Source: Eudorina sp. 2006-703-Eu-15 (taxonomy: Eukaryota > Chlorophyta > Chlorophyceae > Chlamydomonadales > Volvocaceae). From it: 64,000 nt of DNA. Under the pieces are notes generated by a model. It searched no databases. It was not told the DNA's origin and was given only the letters and a program-made list of their open reading frames with translations. Below are positions 47,001-57,028 of this stretch, piece by piece (within the stretch, counting starts at the first letter, position 1; the number at the start of each line of letters is the position of its first letter). The position numbers were made by a program, and so were the translations under genes. The stretch lies in NCBI GenBank assembly GCA_003117195.1, contig BDSI01000082.1, positions 248,001-312,000 on the forward strand. Direction: 5' to 3'.

Positions 47001-50000
47001 GATTGGGCGGAAGCCCATCCCGGGCGGTCTGCGCCTCGCAGTCCGCTGTTCAACCTCCTCAAGTCCTTGCAGCACCCAGGGCGCGTTACTCAGCAATTCG
47101 GAGGCGTGCCCCTGCCGTTGCGGTAAAACTAGCCTGGTCCCGCGTCCCAACCTAATCGTACTAGCTAAGGTTGCACCATCCGGCAGGCCTGCCCGCCCAG
47201 CTGAGTCAGAGCGACGTCGCACACGTCAGGCATTGCTGGGTCCGGGTATGCAGTCGGGCGCTCCATGATGGGGCTATGGTTTGCACAAGGCAGCACATCA
47301 CCACGTAAGCTTCCCTGTCGTACACCCCTTCCCGTCGCGAGCGGCCCTCGCCTACAAGTCCCGCTGCCAACTCCCACTGGTCGGGCCCGACCCTCCTCGG
47401 GCACCCACGATCCCCATCGTGCCCGGAAGTGGGCTTCCCTAGTCCCAATCCCTACACCCTAGCGTCTCGCGCTGCTATCTATCCATCAAGAGTCTACGTC
47501 TACTGGCTGCACGCAGCGGATCCGGCCTTCCACCACCGATAGGATTGGGTGGTCCGGTCCCACCCCCTCCCATCCCCGTCGCGGTCGGCCCAGTTCTGCA
47601 AAACTGGCCACCCGCTGCCAGAACTCCATGACTGCGCGCGCCTTAGCTACATCTACCGGCGACGGGGCAGCCGGCGCCCCCGGCACAGGCTGTGCGCCGC
47701 CGTGGTGGGTCGCTGCACGTAACCCCACCCTCGCCCGCTCCATGGCCGTCAGCGCCGTGTGTGTGTGTGTGGGTGGGTGGTTGGGTGGGTGGGTTGAAGC
47801 GTACCACAAGAATCCTTGCAATCCGTCCTCTATGATGAGAGGGGATGTTGTGCCTGACACTTGCCCGCGTACACACCACTGCTGTGTATTGCCGTACCTG
47901 CCCGTCACCAGGCCTTGGACGAGAGTACGGGACTGGAGAAGCAGCTTTTGGCGGGCGCCGGGGCTTCTGCGACTGCCTGTGCGTCCGGGGAGGTCGGGAA
48001 ACGGGAATGGGGCGGCGGCGGGTGGTGGTGCTGGTGGGGGTGGTGCTGGTGGGGGTGGGGGTGGGGGTGGTGGTGCTGGTGCTGGTGGTGGTGCTGGTGG
48101 TGGTGGCTGAAGGGGTCCGGGGGCGGGCGGACGGACGGGTCAACTAGGGTTTCGCGGGTTGGGGCTCGACTCCGGCTCTACCAGGGCGAATGCCGTTTGC
48201 CGTACCGCCTGGCACGAAGTCGCAGGGCTGGTTTCCAGGTCCGGAGTATGGGGAAACTGGGAACCGCGGAACAATGTACGGTGTGCGGTTATCTTCCTTC
48301 TTTGTTTGATAACGGGATTGCGTGTTTGCAATTTTAAAGAAGACATTGCTATATCCGCGTTTGACTGATGTTTATCCCTACCTGGCCCCCACCGCCGCTG
48401 CCGACCCTCCGCTTCTGGCGTGTGGATTTCCTTTTGTCGTACAATATCAAAGTCGAGGCGGAGCTCGCTCGCTCCATCGACGTGTCATCGAAGATGGCCG
48501 AGATGCAGGTACGGGTACGGTGTACGGTGTGTGCCGTATGTATCCGTACGGGGACACGAGTCGGCCGCTTTACTGGAACGAACGATGATTGCGTGCGTGC
48601 TTGGTTGAGGGCGTGAATATAAGAGCAGGAAGAGTGTCAGCTTTTGATTTGGACAGCGACATTTTATTCTTTGGCACCGGCAACCTAGCTAGGGCGCCAC
48701 TTCCGACGAACGTCATGCCCGGTAGTCAGCATCATCATCTCCCGGCAGCGTCATCATCCCCCAGTTGCCTAAACCCTGACATCGTTCTCCTTTCACCCCC
48801 ACGCCCCTGGACCGGGATCCTGTCCGTTGCTGCTGTACGGCATCTGCAGGCCGAGCACGAGATCGCGATCTCTCGTCTGGAGGGCGAGCTGTCGTACAGA
48901 CGTACTCAGGCGGCGGCCGCGACCGCCTCCCTCCAGAAGCAGCTCAATGAGGCACAGGAGGAGCTGGGTCGGGCCAAGCAGCAGCTGGCCGGGGCGGAGG
49001 CGCAAGTCCGGGAGCTGTCGCAGCAGGTCGGTGCACATGCATACCAGAACCTGTACTCACACCGAACGCGTGTGATATTGTTCCTATTGTTGTAACAGTA
49101 TGGTTCAGTATGGTTCAGTATGGTTCAGTATGGTTCAGTATGGTTCAGTATGGTTCAGTATGGTTTAGTATGTGAGAAAAAAGTGCGCGCGCGCGAGAGA
49201 GGGAGGGACATTTGGCTCTTTCCGCGTGTAGACCTCGTATGTTTGTTTGTCACCGCAAGCTCATACCCACTTTGCGACCCCTCACACGCTTACACTCTCC
49301 CGTACACCCTCCCCATTTACGCCCACACCTTTGCACACCCCCATCACCAGAACGGCGAGCTCCGCAAGCAAGTGCACAACCTGAACAACAACCTGAGCGA
49401 TAAGTCCAAGGCGCTTGCGGAGGCGCGTGACATGCTGGGCATGGAAAAGTGTGAGTTGCGTGGCTGGCTGGGTGGGGCATCCCGGGGGGCGCGGCCTTGG
49501 ACAGCTCCCTTTTGTTGTCTGTTTCAACACGGCCAAGGGAGTCCGCCTCTGACCTGCATCCATGGCGTTGGGCGATGCACAGAAAGGTGTGCGCGGGGGC
49601 TCCTTTCCAACTCGTTTGCTCTTGCGGTCCTAAACGCGGAACGAACCTCTATACTTGCAGCGCTTCTCGTGCGTTGGCCCTGTCCCTCTTGGGGATTTCC
49701 TTGCCTACTCGCAAAGAAATAGGCAAAGAAAACAAAACGTTCTTCCTCGTTCCTCCTTCCCCGCACACGCAGCCACTCTGGCCACAATCATTGAGATGCT
49801 CAAGGAACAGCTGCGGGAGGCGTCCGCGGACCGCGCAGCCAAGAACCGTCTCATCTCGGAACTCGAGTACGCCATAGTCCACCGGGACGCGCTGCTGACG
49901 GAAGCACACGAACGCATGAATCAGGCGGCGGCGCAGGCGGCGGCCGCCGCCGCCGCCGGCGTCTCGTCGTCGGCCGCCGTGGCGCGCGTCGCGGCGTCGA

Positions 50001-50293
50001 TGCAGTCCCCCCTGGACCCCAAGAACTCCTGGGGGATGCTGACGGGCCGCGGCATGACGCGGGGTGGGACTCGGATGCCGGGCCAGGCCCCTGGGCCTCG
50101 GGTGTCGGGGCCAGGTAACGGCCCGCTGGCTGGCGGGGGCGGGGGCAGCGGGGGCGGCGGAGGACACGGCGGAGGACACGGCGGCGTGTCGCTGGCGTCG
50201 ATGGCATCAATCGGTCGGGCCCGGGGAGGGGCCGTCGATGACGAGGACACCTACTCTGGGGAGGTGTTCGAATCCGCGGATGCGATGGATTGA
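44095..50293 (+). CDS. Coiled-coil protein, paralog 2, function unknown
   Basis: Exons: 44095-44378, a short exon ending 44843 whose start is unclear (MMNVRQATPE, matching KIRNAKPE of paralog 1), 45436-45587, 46636-46788, 47912-47978, 48453-48508, 48850-49026, 49351-49450, 49773-50293; about 515 residues. Landmarks in the order of paralog 1: LKKERNALKMDK, NKRRLENLLSKLL, SRLEGELSYRRTQAA, GELRKQVHNL, ELEYAIVHRD, then an Ala run. The C-terminus differs: Gly-rich with an acidic end (DDEDTYSGEVF). Compared with paralog 1, an extra intron sits between DK and NLLLLNKRR. ATG 44095 is the first Met followed by conserved-looking sequence; the frame is open upstream to 43771 and the true start may be there. 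Function unknown. The GTCGGT donor after 49026 is weak. Confidence 0.75.
44946..45001. repeat. Perfect 26-bp inverted repeat with 4-base loop (intronic)
   Basis: Arms 44946-44971 and 44976-45001 are exact reverse complements, loop CAGC. The arms are AT-rich (TTATTTTATAAACTATCC core) in a GC-rich context. Two imperfect direct copies of AAATAAGTYTGATGGCTTGT follow at 44993-45045. Confidence 0.9.
45998..46196. repeat. GGT/GTG-rich tract with a longer higher-order unit (intronic)
   Basis: GGT runs broken by GTAATTTT and GATGATAGTG segments, repeated about three times. It lies in the extra intron of coiled-coil gene 2. Confidence 0.85.
46228..46535. repeat. 9-bp minisatellite CACCTCCAG x about 34
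   Basis: Nearly perfect units. Read on the plus strand it gives (Pro-Pro-Ala)n, open and in frame with the following exon at 46636. It is placed in the intron because paralog 1 aligns without it, but an acceptor CCCTAG just before (ending 46206) could include it in the mRNA. Confidence 0.95.
46899..47144 (+). repeat. Dispersed ~245-bp repeat, copy 1 (intronic)
   Basis: Nearly identical, in inverted orientation, to 61486-61734. Both copies are next to CA/TG-rich sequence. Ends with CCTGGTCCCGCG. No coding function seen; the open frame through it (NLLKSLQHPGR) is also kept in the other copy, which only reflects the recent duplication. Confidence 0.85.
47486..47743 (-). CDS. Small repeat-encoded protein, FAELG family copy 2
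   Basis: An 85-codon frame from ATG 47743, antisense inside an intron of coiled-coil gene 2. It shares FW-x-R, FAELG, GW, HPIL and V-x-GRI with the frame at 8536-8790. The frame extends upstream to 47908 through a TG tract, which is not likely to be coding. Probably carried by a mobile element; function unknown. Confidence 0.4.
   Translation of the reverse strand: MERARVGLRAATHHGGAQPVPGAPAAPSPVDVAKARAVMEFWQRVASFAELGRPRRGWEGVGPDHPILSVVEGRIRCVQPVDVDS
49098..49172. repeat. 10-bp minisatellite TGGTTCAGTA x about 7 (intronic)
   Basis: Perfect head-to-tail copies followed by one variant, 70 bases after exon 7 of coiled-coil gene 2. Confidence 0.95.
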
Positions 50294-50805
50294 GGCGGCA
50301 GTGCGGTGGTGAGGTGAGGACGCTCCGGATCGTGACGTTGCATATAATGCGTTGCATGGTCGGCGTAGCAGTAATGGTGGGCGGAGAGCCGGTCGATGAC
50401 AGGTGAGGCATGGAGTGCCGTGCGATGGCTAGCAATCCAGGTGACCAAGGCAAAAGCGGCCGGTGGCCGTGCACAGGGTCGTGCGTGCGTGCGCGCGCGC
50501 GTGGTGGAGAGAAGAAAGCAGTGGAGCACGCGGGTGCGAGGTTTGGGGGGGAGGGTCGGGTTGGGTGTGAGTCGCAAGGGTCCCGAAATGGGCCCTGCGC
50601 TGCTTGATGTGCTCTCCTAGTTGTGTGGGATTTTTGAATTCTGATGTTGCAACCGGAGCAGCAGCGGACGCTACACTGGTTAGCTGGGGTTACTCTCTCT
50701 TGGTGTTCGGAAACATATAATGACGCGTTAGGAGTTGGCTTGGGGCTTAATGGTGACGTGTGCGGTTCGCGGCGCCCGCGTGTGAGTTCCTTAAGACCAA
50801 CTGGC

Positions 50806-50872
50806 AGTGTGTATGTGTGTGTATGTGTGTGTATGTGTGTGTATGTGTGTGTATGTGTGTATGTGTGTGTGT
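50806..50872. repeat. GTGTATGTGT microsatellite
   Basis: Imperfect TG repeat with regular TATG steps. Confidence 0.9.
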
Positions 50873-53819
50873 GTCGCCTACGGTAGTGTTGTACGGTGGT
50901 ACGGCATACACACGATGCCGTATCATCCCCCGGGCGACGCTATGGTGCGCTGCGTTGTCGGCACATCGTGACCCTTCCGGGCTGATGGGGTAGGTTGTCC
51001 CGGACTGGGAACAAGGTAGGCTCCAGGGACGTCCGGTCGGTTCCCGGAGGCCGACCGACCTACCTGGCTCGGCGCCACAGCAAGCATTTTTCCCCCGTTG
51101 TTCATTCTCGCCGCGTGGCCAATTCATTGCGCGCGCGCCTGTACATCAACCATCAGGGTTTCGGTTGGTCGTGCGTCGTGCGTTGCGTGCAGGAGTTTCA
51201 GTGAGCCACTAGCATCAAGCAAGCAAGGCCGCATGTGCGAGCTCGCCGTGTGCGGCATCCTGAAGGGGATATGTATGGGCGTTGTCCAGATCGTCCGTTA
51301 ATGACCAATGCTAATAGGTGCCAATTACGTGTTTGTATGCACCACGGATAATGGTGTTCGTATGATAGCCTTGGTGGCACGATTGTGCTGACCCCAAACG
51401 TATCGATATGATCAGGCTTTGGCCGGCACGTCATACATGTTTATTACTGGGCGTTATGCGCCGCCGGCCGGTGGATGTCCAGGGTGTATGTGGGCCTGGT
51501 AGGTCCCGGGGGGAAGTGGGAGATTTCTAAGACTCGCTTCAAGCCTGACGCATTATCGATGTTTGCGAAGCATCCTGGGGCGATCTCAAAGCCTCATTAC
51601 CTCACATCCTCGTTTCCGCTTTCTTTATTTCTAGTCATCCGGGATAAGGAGAGGCTTCTAAGGCGTGCTTTGGCGGAAACGTCGTCGGTTGACCGCTGCT
51701 TCTGTTACGAGGCTTTATTTCCGTTGACTTGAAGGCAGGATGTCTCCTGTACGATTGAGGTACGACGACTTCGGTACGAGGCCTAGACCCGGACTGTGTT
51801 GCTTGGCCCTTATATAAGGCCTTGCTAGTCTCGTGACATGTCGCTCTTGTTGACGACGTGTGCTCTCTCTCCAGGCATCGAGCGAGCTCAATTCGATTCT
51901 TGCATGTGTGGCTGCTGCATATGCTATCCAGGGCTGTTACTGCTGCTGCCGATGATGATGATGATGATGGAGTGCTGCTGGTGATGATTGTTGGCGATCA
52001 TCCGCTCCTTGTCAATGCGGGCCTGCGCTGCAGCGATCGAGCTACACTACTTCTGTCGCGGCCATCGCCCTGCAAGGTCTGTGTACCGCGGACCTACATC
52101 CCGGTCCACACAACTTTTACCACATTTTGCCAATTTGTCGTACGGGTACGGAGAGGTAGTGGGAACTATGCTTTGGTGGGCTCTAGTAGGGAGGAGGAGG
52201 AGGAGGGGTCTGATGTGGGGGAATTAACTTGATTGAGCGAGTCGGGGCGGACCATTGTGATTCCATCGAATATGTCCGCCGCACATACCGTATGTCATCC
52301 CGCCAACCCACCGATGAACAGAGACACGGGGGGTTGGGGGTTGGGGGCAAAAGCTGCGCCGGTCTGGGAACACTGCCAGACTGCGGTGGGACTGTGGGGA
52401 GTGGGGGTACCTAGACGACGAAGTGCGCATTGGCGCTGGCGCGCACGCAAGGTGTCCTGCGCGTGTGATGAATTCCTCACTGGGGTCGGTGGGTCTTGCC
52501 CTCGAAAGGAAGGGCCCGGTGGCTGCTGTCGGCTGCCCTGTTCCTGGAGTGGTGGCGCTTGCCGGAGTTTTCGTTCGCGTTTGGATCAAGTTTGTGGCGG
52601 CGCTGGGCGGCCTGTGATGATGACAGCGCGGCACCGAGGCACAGGCCTGCAGCGCGGCCCGCACGGAGGGCGTGCGGCGACGGCGTCGTTACGTGCTCAT
52701 TCGTGATACCGCGAAGGACGCCGCCGAGGCAGGACCCAGGGCCCACGCGGCCACGAGGAGGCGCACGGGCCCGCATGGGTCGTGAGGTGGCGAACCACGG
52801 GTCGTTCGGGCGAGGACCCATGGGTCAGGAGCCGAAAGCTGAAAGACAGACGGACAAGTCCGGTGCAATGCGGCACCCGCGACGGGTGCGTCTGGATGTG
52901 TGTGCCGAAAGAGTTGGGGGAGATGGAGCATTCCAGCATTGGGGGCCAGGCATCGACACATAGAGCGGCGCGTGCACGCTGCGTGCACGGCGGCCTCTCC
53001 CTGTGTCTAAGATTCTACGTTGATGTGGTACGTAATCGCCGTACAGTCGTGCAGTCTGTACAGTATACACGCGCTGTGGGGAGGGGCCTCGTGCTGCTGC
53101 AAAGTCCGCGCGTCCGTACAGCTGATGGAGCGAAGCGGGATACCCGTATATACGACTTGGAGCATCAGCGGCCACGGCCCGGTGTCTCGAAGCGAGCTGG
53201 GCCGAGTTGCCCGTTGTCACGATAATCGTCTTTTCGTGCGTCCTCGTTCGTTATCGCTCGTGGTCGCTTTGCTGTTCGGTTTCGAGTACGAACACGACGG
53301 TTTTGGTTTTTTCTTTTCGGACACAACATGGACCCGACTGCATTCAAGTCGTGTCCCGTCCCGGACCGCCAGTGCCGAGCCCGTGGGCGTCATGTCGTAC
53401 ACAAATGACGCGTGCCTTTCCGCGCCATTTTTTATCGCTCTGCGTGCTGTGGCTGTTGATTGTGTTGAGATGTGCGCCCGGCAGTCCGTGTCAATCCCCG
53501 TTATTTAAAGTCTGCCGTACCTTCTGTAACATTGTAACTCGTAATGGCCTCGCATACGGTGAGACGTCTCATTGAGTAGAGATCTAGGGGCGCCAAAGTA
53601 CCACCGTAGAAGGGACTGTCAAGGCTAAATGTCAAAGGTGACAACACTGCGGTAGTTGGATAGCAGCATTGCACCAGTCGGGGTCGGCTCAGGTCTCCTG
53701 GGGAGGGGCACAAACCGGAGAGAGGGTCGAGAAATTGAGGCGACCCCCCCTCAAGCGCCGCTTTGAGGGACAGTCAGCCCCGCTGACGAAGGCATGAAGA
53801 CAGGGTGGGGGTTACAGGC

Positions 53820-53833
53820 TTACAGCGGACCCC
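53820..53833. mobile_element. Isolated transposon end TTACAGCGGACCCC
   Basis: Fourteen bases identical to the terminal repeat of the 14692-14936 element; no matching inverted end was found nearby. Confidence 0.4.
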
Positions 53834-54243
53834 AAAATAGGATCATCGGGTGCCTACCGGAAGGAGCCCCTCGCATTACACTTGGTTAGCTCGAACTCCG
53901 AGGGGGAGAACACGGTTTGGGAGCTTCCCCCCGGAGCACCACGCATACCATGTCCGTCCCTCCCGGGGTACGGCACAGCAGCCGGCAGAGAATTCCCCCG
54001 GGTACGACACAGCGTCTGAGCACGGCAGCGAGTCAGTGCTGCTGGGGCCGTGTGGTCCGAGCGGACTCCGCAGCCCTCCTCCAGCTCTGGGGTTTGGGGT
54101 TTGGGCTTGAGGCCCGCCAGTACGGCACACCGGATGGTACGACACCCCATGTCCGCTTGACCTCGAGACGTCGTTGCTCCTGGACATCACTGAGGGTGCC
54201 CCACAGCTGCTGTACGGAAGCGAGTACGACCCGCGGCTCAACC

Positions 54244-57028
54244 TCAACCGTGGACGTCGTCTGACACGTCGGCGGCGGCGGCGGCGGCGGCGGCGGTGGC
54301 AGCGTCGCCTTCGTCCTCAGGGACATCCCCATCATCGCCAAACAAGGCCCCGCCCCACCCCTCCGCCTCATCGCCCTCCTCCTCTTGTGCCGCAGCTCGT
54401 CGCTGCTGTCGCTGCTGCCGTACGGCATCATCGCTATCGCGTACGACACCTCTTGCCATTGTACGGAAAGGCCGCTCCGCCACCTGATCCCGCGGTCCCA
54501 TGGTCCCGCACGGCAATCACGTGGGGGGGGGGGACGACGCGAGCACGAGGGTAAGGGAGGTTGGAAATTGGGCATAAGTGCAAGAGCCCATCTGCCTACG
54601 TTGACCACTATTAGAAGCAGTCGCTGCTTTCGGCGGTGGCGGCCGACTGGCTTTCATAGCTTAGGTAGGTCGGCAGGCAGGCAGGCAGGTGGCAGACAGG
54701 CAGGTAGGCAGGCAGGTAGACAGGCAGGTAGGCAGGCAGGTAGGCAGGCAGGTAGGCAGGCAGGTAGGCAGGCAGGTGGCAGACAGGCGGGTAGGCAGGC
54801 AGGTAGGCAGGCAGGTAGGCAGGCAGGTAGGTAGGTTCAGGTGCGTGTGCTCGGGGCTGCTTGTTGGCATCAGCCGTGTTGTTAGAGCAGACAACTTCGG
54901 CCACCGCCCACCACTGCGAACCGTTGCGCCTCCGTACCGTACGGCTGCGCAGGCTGCGCATGGGCACCGCACAGGCATCCGCGTCGTACACACCTTGAAC
55001 TTGTAGCCCTCACGCTCCCTCTCCGAGAAGGCCGCCCACACGCCGAAGTGATGCAGCACGATGGATGCAGCCACCGCCACCTGCCTCACATTAATTAATA
55101 ATTGGGATAAAAAGCGATGTAACGGTGGTCGTGTGGATCGTCCGTGTAAACCCTAGTACGGCAACGAGCCAAGCTAGGAAAGCTAGGACTCGCAGCCAAA
55201 GTGTGGCACGACAGCGACCACCCGAACACACAAACAAGACAATTTATATGAAGGAACGTTACATTGTCGTGTGGGCCAAGTTGGCTGTGGCCATGAGACG
55301 ACATGGCCCCGACATGCGGCCTGCCGCGCGGTGGACGCCCACCGCACGGAAGCCCCAAGCCTACCACCGCCAGTGCAACCATCGCCACGGGTGCAAGACC
55401 GGCCCAGTTCCCAGCTTCCCACTAGGAGTGGAAACTCACACTTTACGGTCCGAGAGCTGTATTACGCCGTAAGTTTCCACCCCTCTAGTTCCCACGCGCA
55501 CCACACCGCACCCCACCCCACACGCACGCACGCACGTTGAGCGACGCGGTCCCGGGGCCGTACTGCGGGATGTACACGAAGCCGTCGCACAGCGCCATCT
55601 GTCGCTCCGACAGGCCCTGCCCCTCGTTGCCCAGCAGGAAGGCCGTGTTGCCTGTCGGGGTGCGGGGTGGCGGGGTTAAAAAGAAACAGCCCAGACACAC
55701 CCCGCCCGGGGTGCGGGGTGCGGAGGGCCAGAGAGCGCGGCGCCGGGTGCGAGGAGCGCGGCCCCAGGGTGCCAGCCAGCAGTTTATTTGTGGGTCGCAT
55801 CCGCTAGCGGGTATGGTAAGGCCCGGCGTCCAGTCTTCTGCTTCTTCCAATCCCAACCACAAATAGGCTCGAAGTCGTGTTCCACCACCTTGCCCCAAAC
55901 ATGCCTCTGCTGCGGCAGTCCGGGCAGCAGTGGTGCCCTCGGGGAAAACACGGTATGGGGGTTGCATGGGGGGTTGCATGGGGGGTTGCATGGGAGGTAT
56001 GGGGGCCACTGCCGGGGTATGAGACGCCAGGGCACTGGGGCCTTAAGTGAAGCGGCCAGGCCGCAGTTCCTCCCCTTCCGCGACCCGCCTGTGAAGGGGT
56101 GGTCCTGCACGGGCTGCGCCCCTGCGCAGATCTCGATGCCCAGGACCCGACAGCCCTCGACCTCCTTGAGATGCTGAAGGGAGCACACGGAGGGCACGGC
56201 GGAGGAGAGCACGTGTGCAGGTGTTAACATTTGTGTGTGGACTGTGGAGTGATCTGGGTGGTAAGAGCGGCCGGGGTAAGGCGCCGGGTGGTCATCGCAC
56301 GGAACGGGGACAGCAGCGCAGGGGCCCGGGTGGTTTCGGAGCGGCGCCCGCGAGTTTCGGAGCGGGATGACGGGGCCGTACAGCGGTCATTCAGAAGCGT
56401 CAAATGGGACACCTCGGCTTTGCCGAACCGAGACCGTTTGCTGGCGGCCGTTAGCAGTGGCCGCCGGGGCTGCCTTGGGGAGACGTTGCGGCTCCGCACG
56501 CGTTTGTCGATTTTAAAAGGGCGGGACGGAACGACGGATTCAGGCCACAGGATTCAGGCCGTCACAACCGACGCCCCAACAACTAACGACCGTCCAAAAG
56601 TCCGTGAACGCGTTCAGTGTGCAAGTTCACAGAATAGTTTGTGAAGCGCGATGATGTACCTGCACGCACTGCTGCAGGGTGTCGTAGTGTTTGAAGGCGA
56701 CGTGAGCATCCGAGCCGTGACTGCCGAAAGTGTTGAACTGTCGAGAACCGACGAGGCAAACCTGTCGGAGGCAGGCAACCTTAACGTCTCTTTCACTGGA
56801 ATGCAAACCAAGCAATATCCTCAATCGAAGAAGAAGTTGGCTTGGCCGCTCTGAGGCGCTGACCATCCGCCGTACCTCTTTGACTCCAAAGGCCGTTGCA
56901 CTGCGCACAATAGTGCCGATATTATGTCGTTTTGAAACTGAATGGGTAATTATGTAGCATGCTGGTGACGACGTGCCAGGTGTTGAAGTGCAAGGCTCCG
57001 CCGCCGGTGCAGTTGCAGCTGCGGACAT
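54244..57028 (-). CDS. SpoU/TrmH family RNA 2'-O-ribose methyltransferase
   Basis: Exons in order of translation: 57028-56876, 56761-56660, 56173-56089, 55651-55536, 55080-54994, 54483-54244; 260 residues, all phases match. SPOUT motif 1 HNIGTIVRSATAFG (residues 35-48), VCLVGSRQFNTFGSHG (52-67), motif 2 FLLGNEGQGLSERQ (118-131), motif 3 IPQYGPGTASLN|VAVAASIVLHHF. Such enzymes methylate ribose in tRNA or rRNA using S-adenosylmethionine. After EREREGYKFK|VAERPF comes a Gln/Arg and then acidic tail (EEEGDEAEGWGGALFGDDGDV), ending at TGA. The third intron begins GC instead of GT (at 56088). Single-domain protein with no obvious transit peptide, so probably cytosolic or nuclear; substrate unknown. 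Confidence 0.92.
54664..54836. repeat. CAGGTAGG-type minisatellite (intronic)
   Basis: Units of GTAGGCAGGCAG with variants, in the last intron of the methyltransferase gene. Confidence 0.95.

Larger units (their letters stand above)
50294..54243. other. Convergent intergenic region between coiled-coil gene 2 and the methyltransferase gene
   Basis: About 4 kb lying between two 3' ends. No gene supported. A GTGTATGTGT microsatellite lies at about 50806-50872. The sequence TTACAGCGGACCCC, an end of the 14.7 kb element family, occurs at 53820, and a minus-strand TGTAA at about 53878 is a reasonable polyadenylation signal for the methyltransferase gene, about 365 bases after its stop. Confidence 0.5.

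Noticed and set aside
52496..52963. 155-codon open frame
   Set aside because: No domain, no conserved motif and no splice context; expected by chance in GC-rich DNA.
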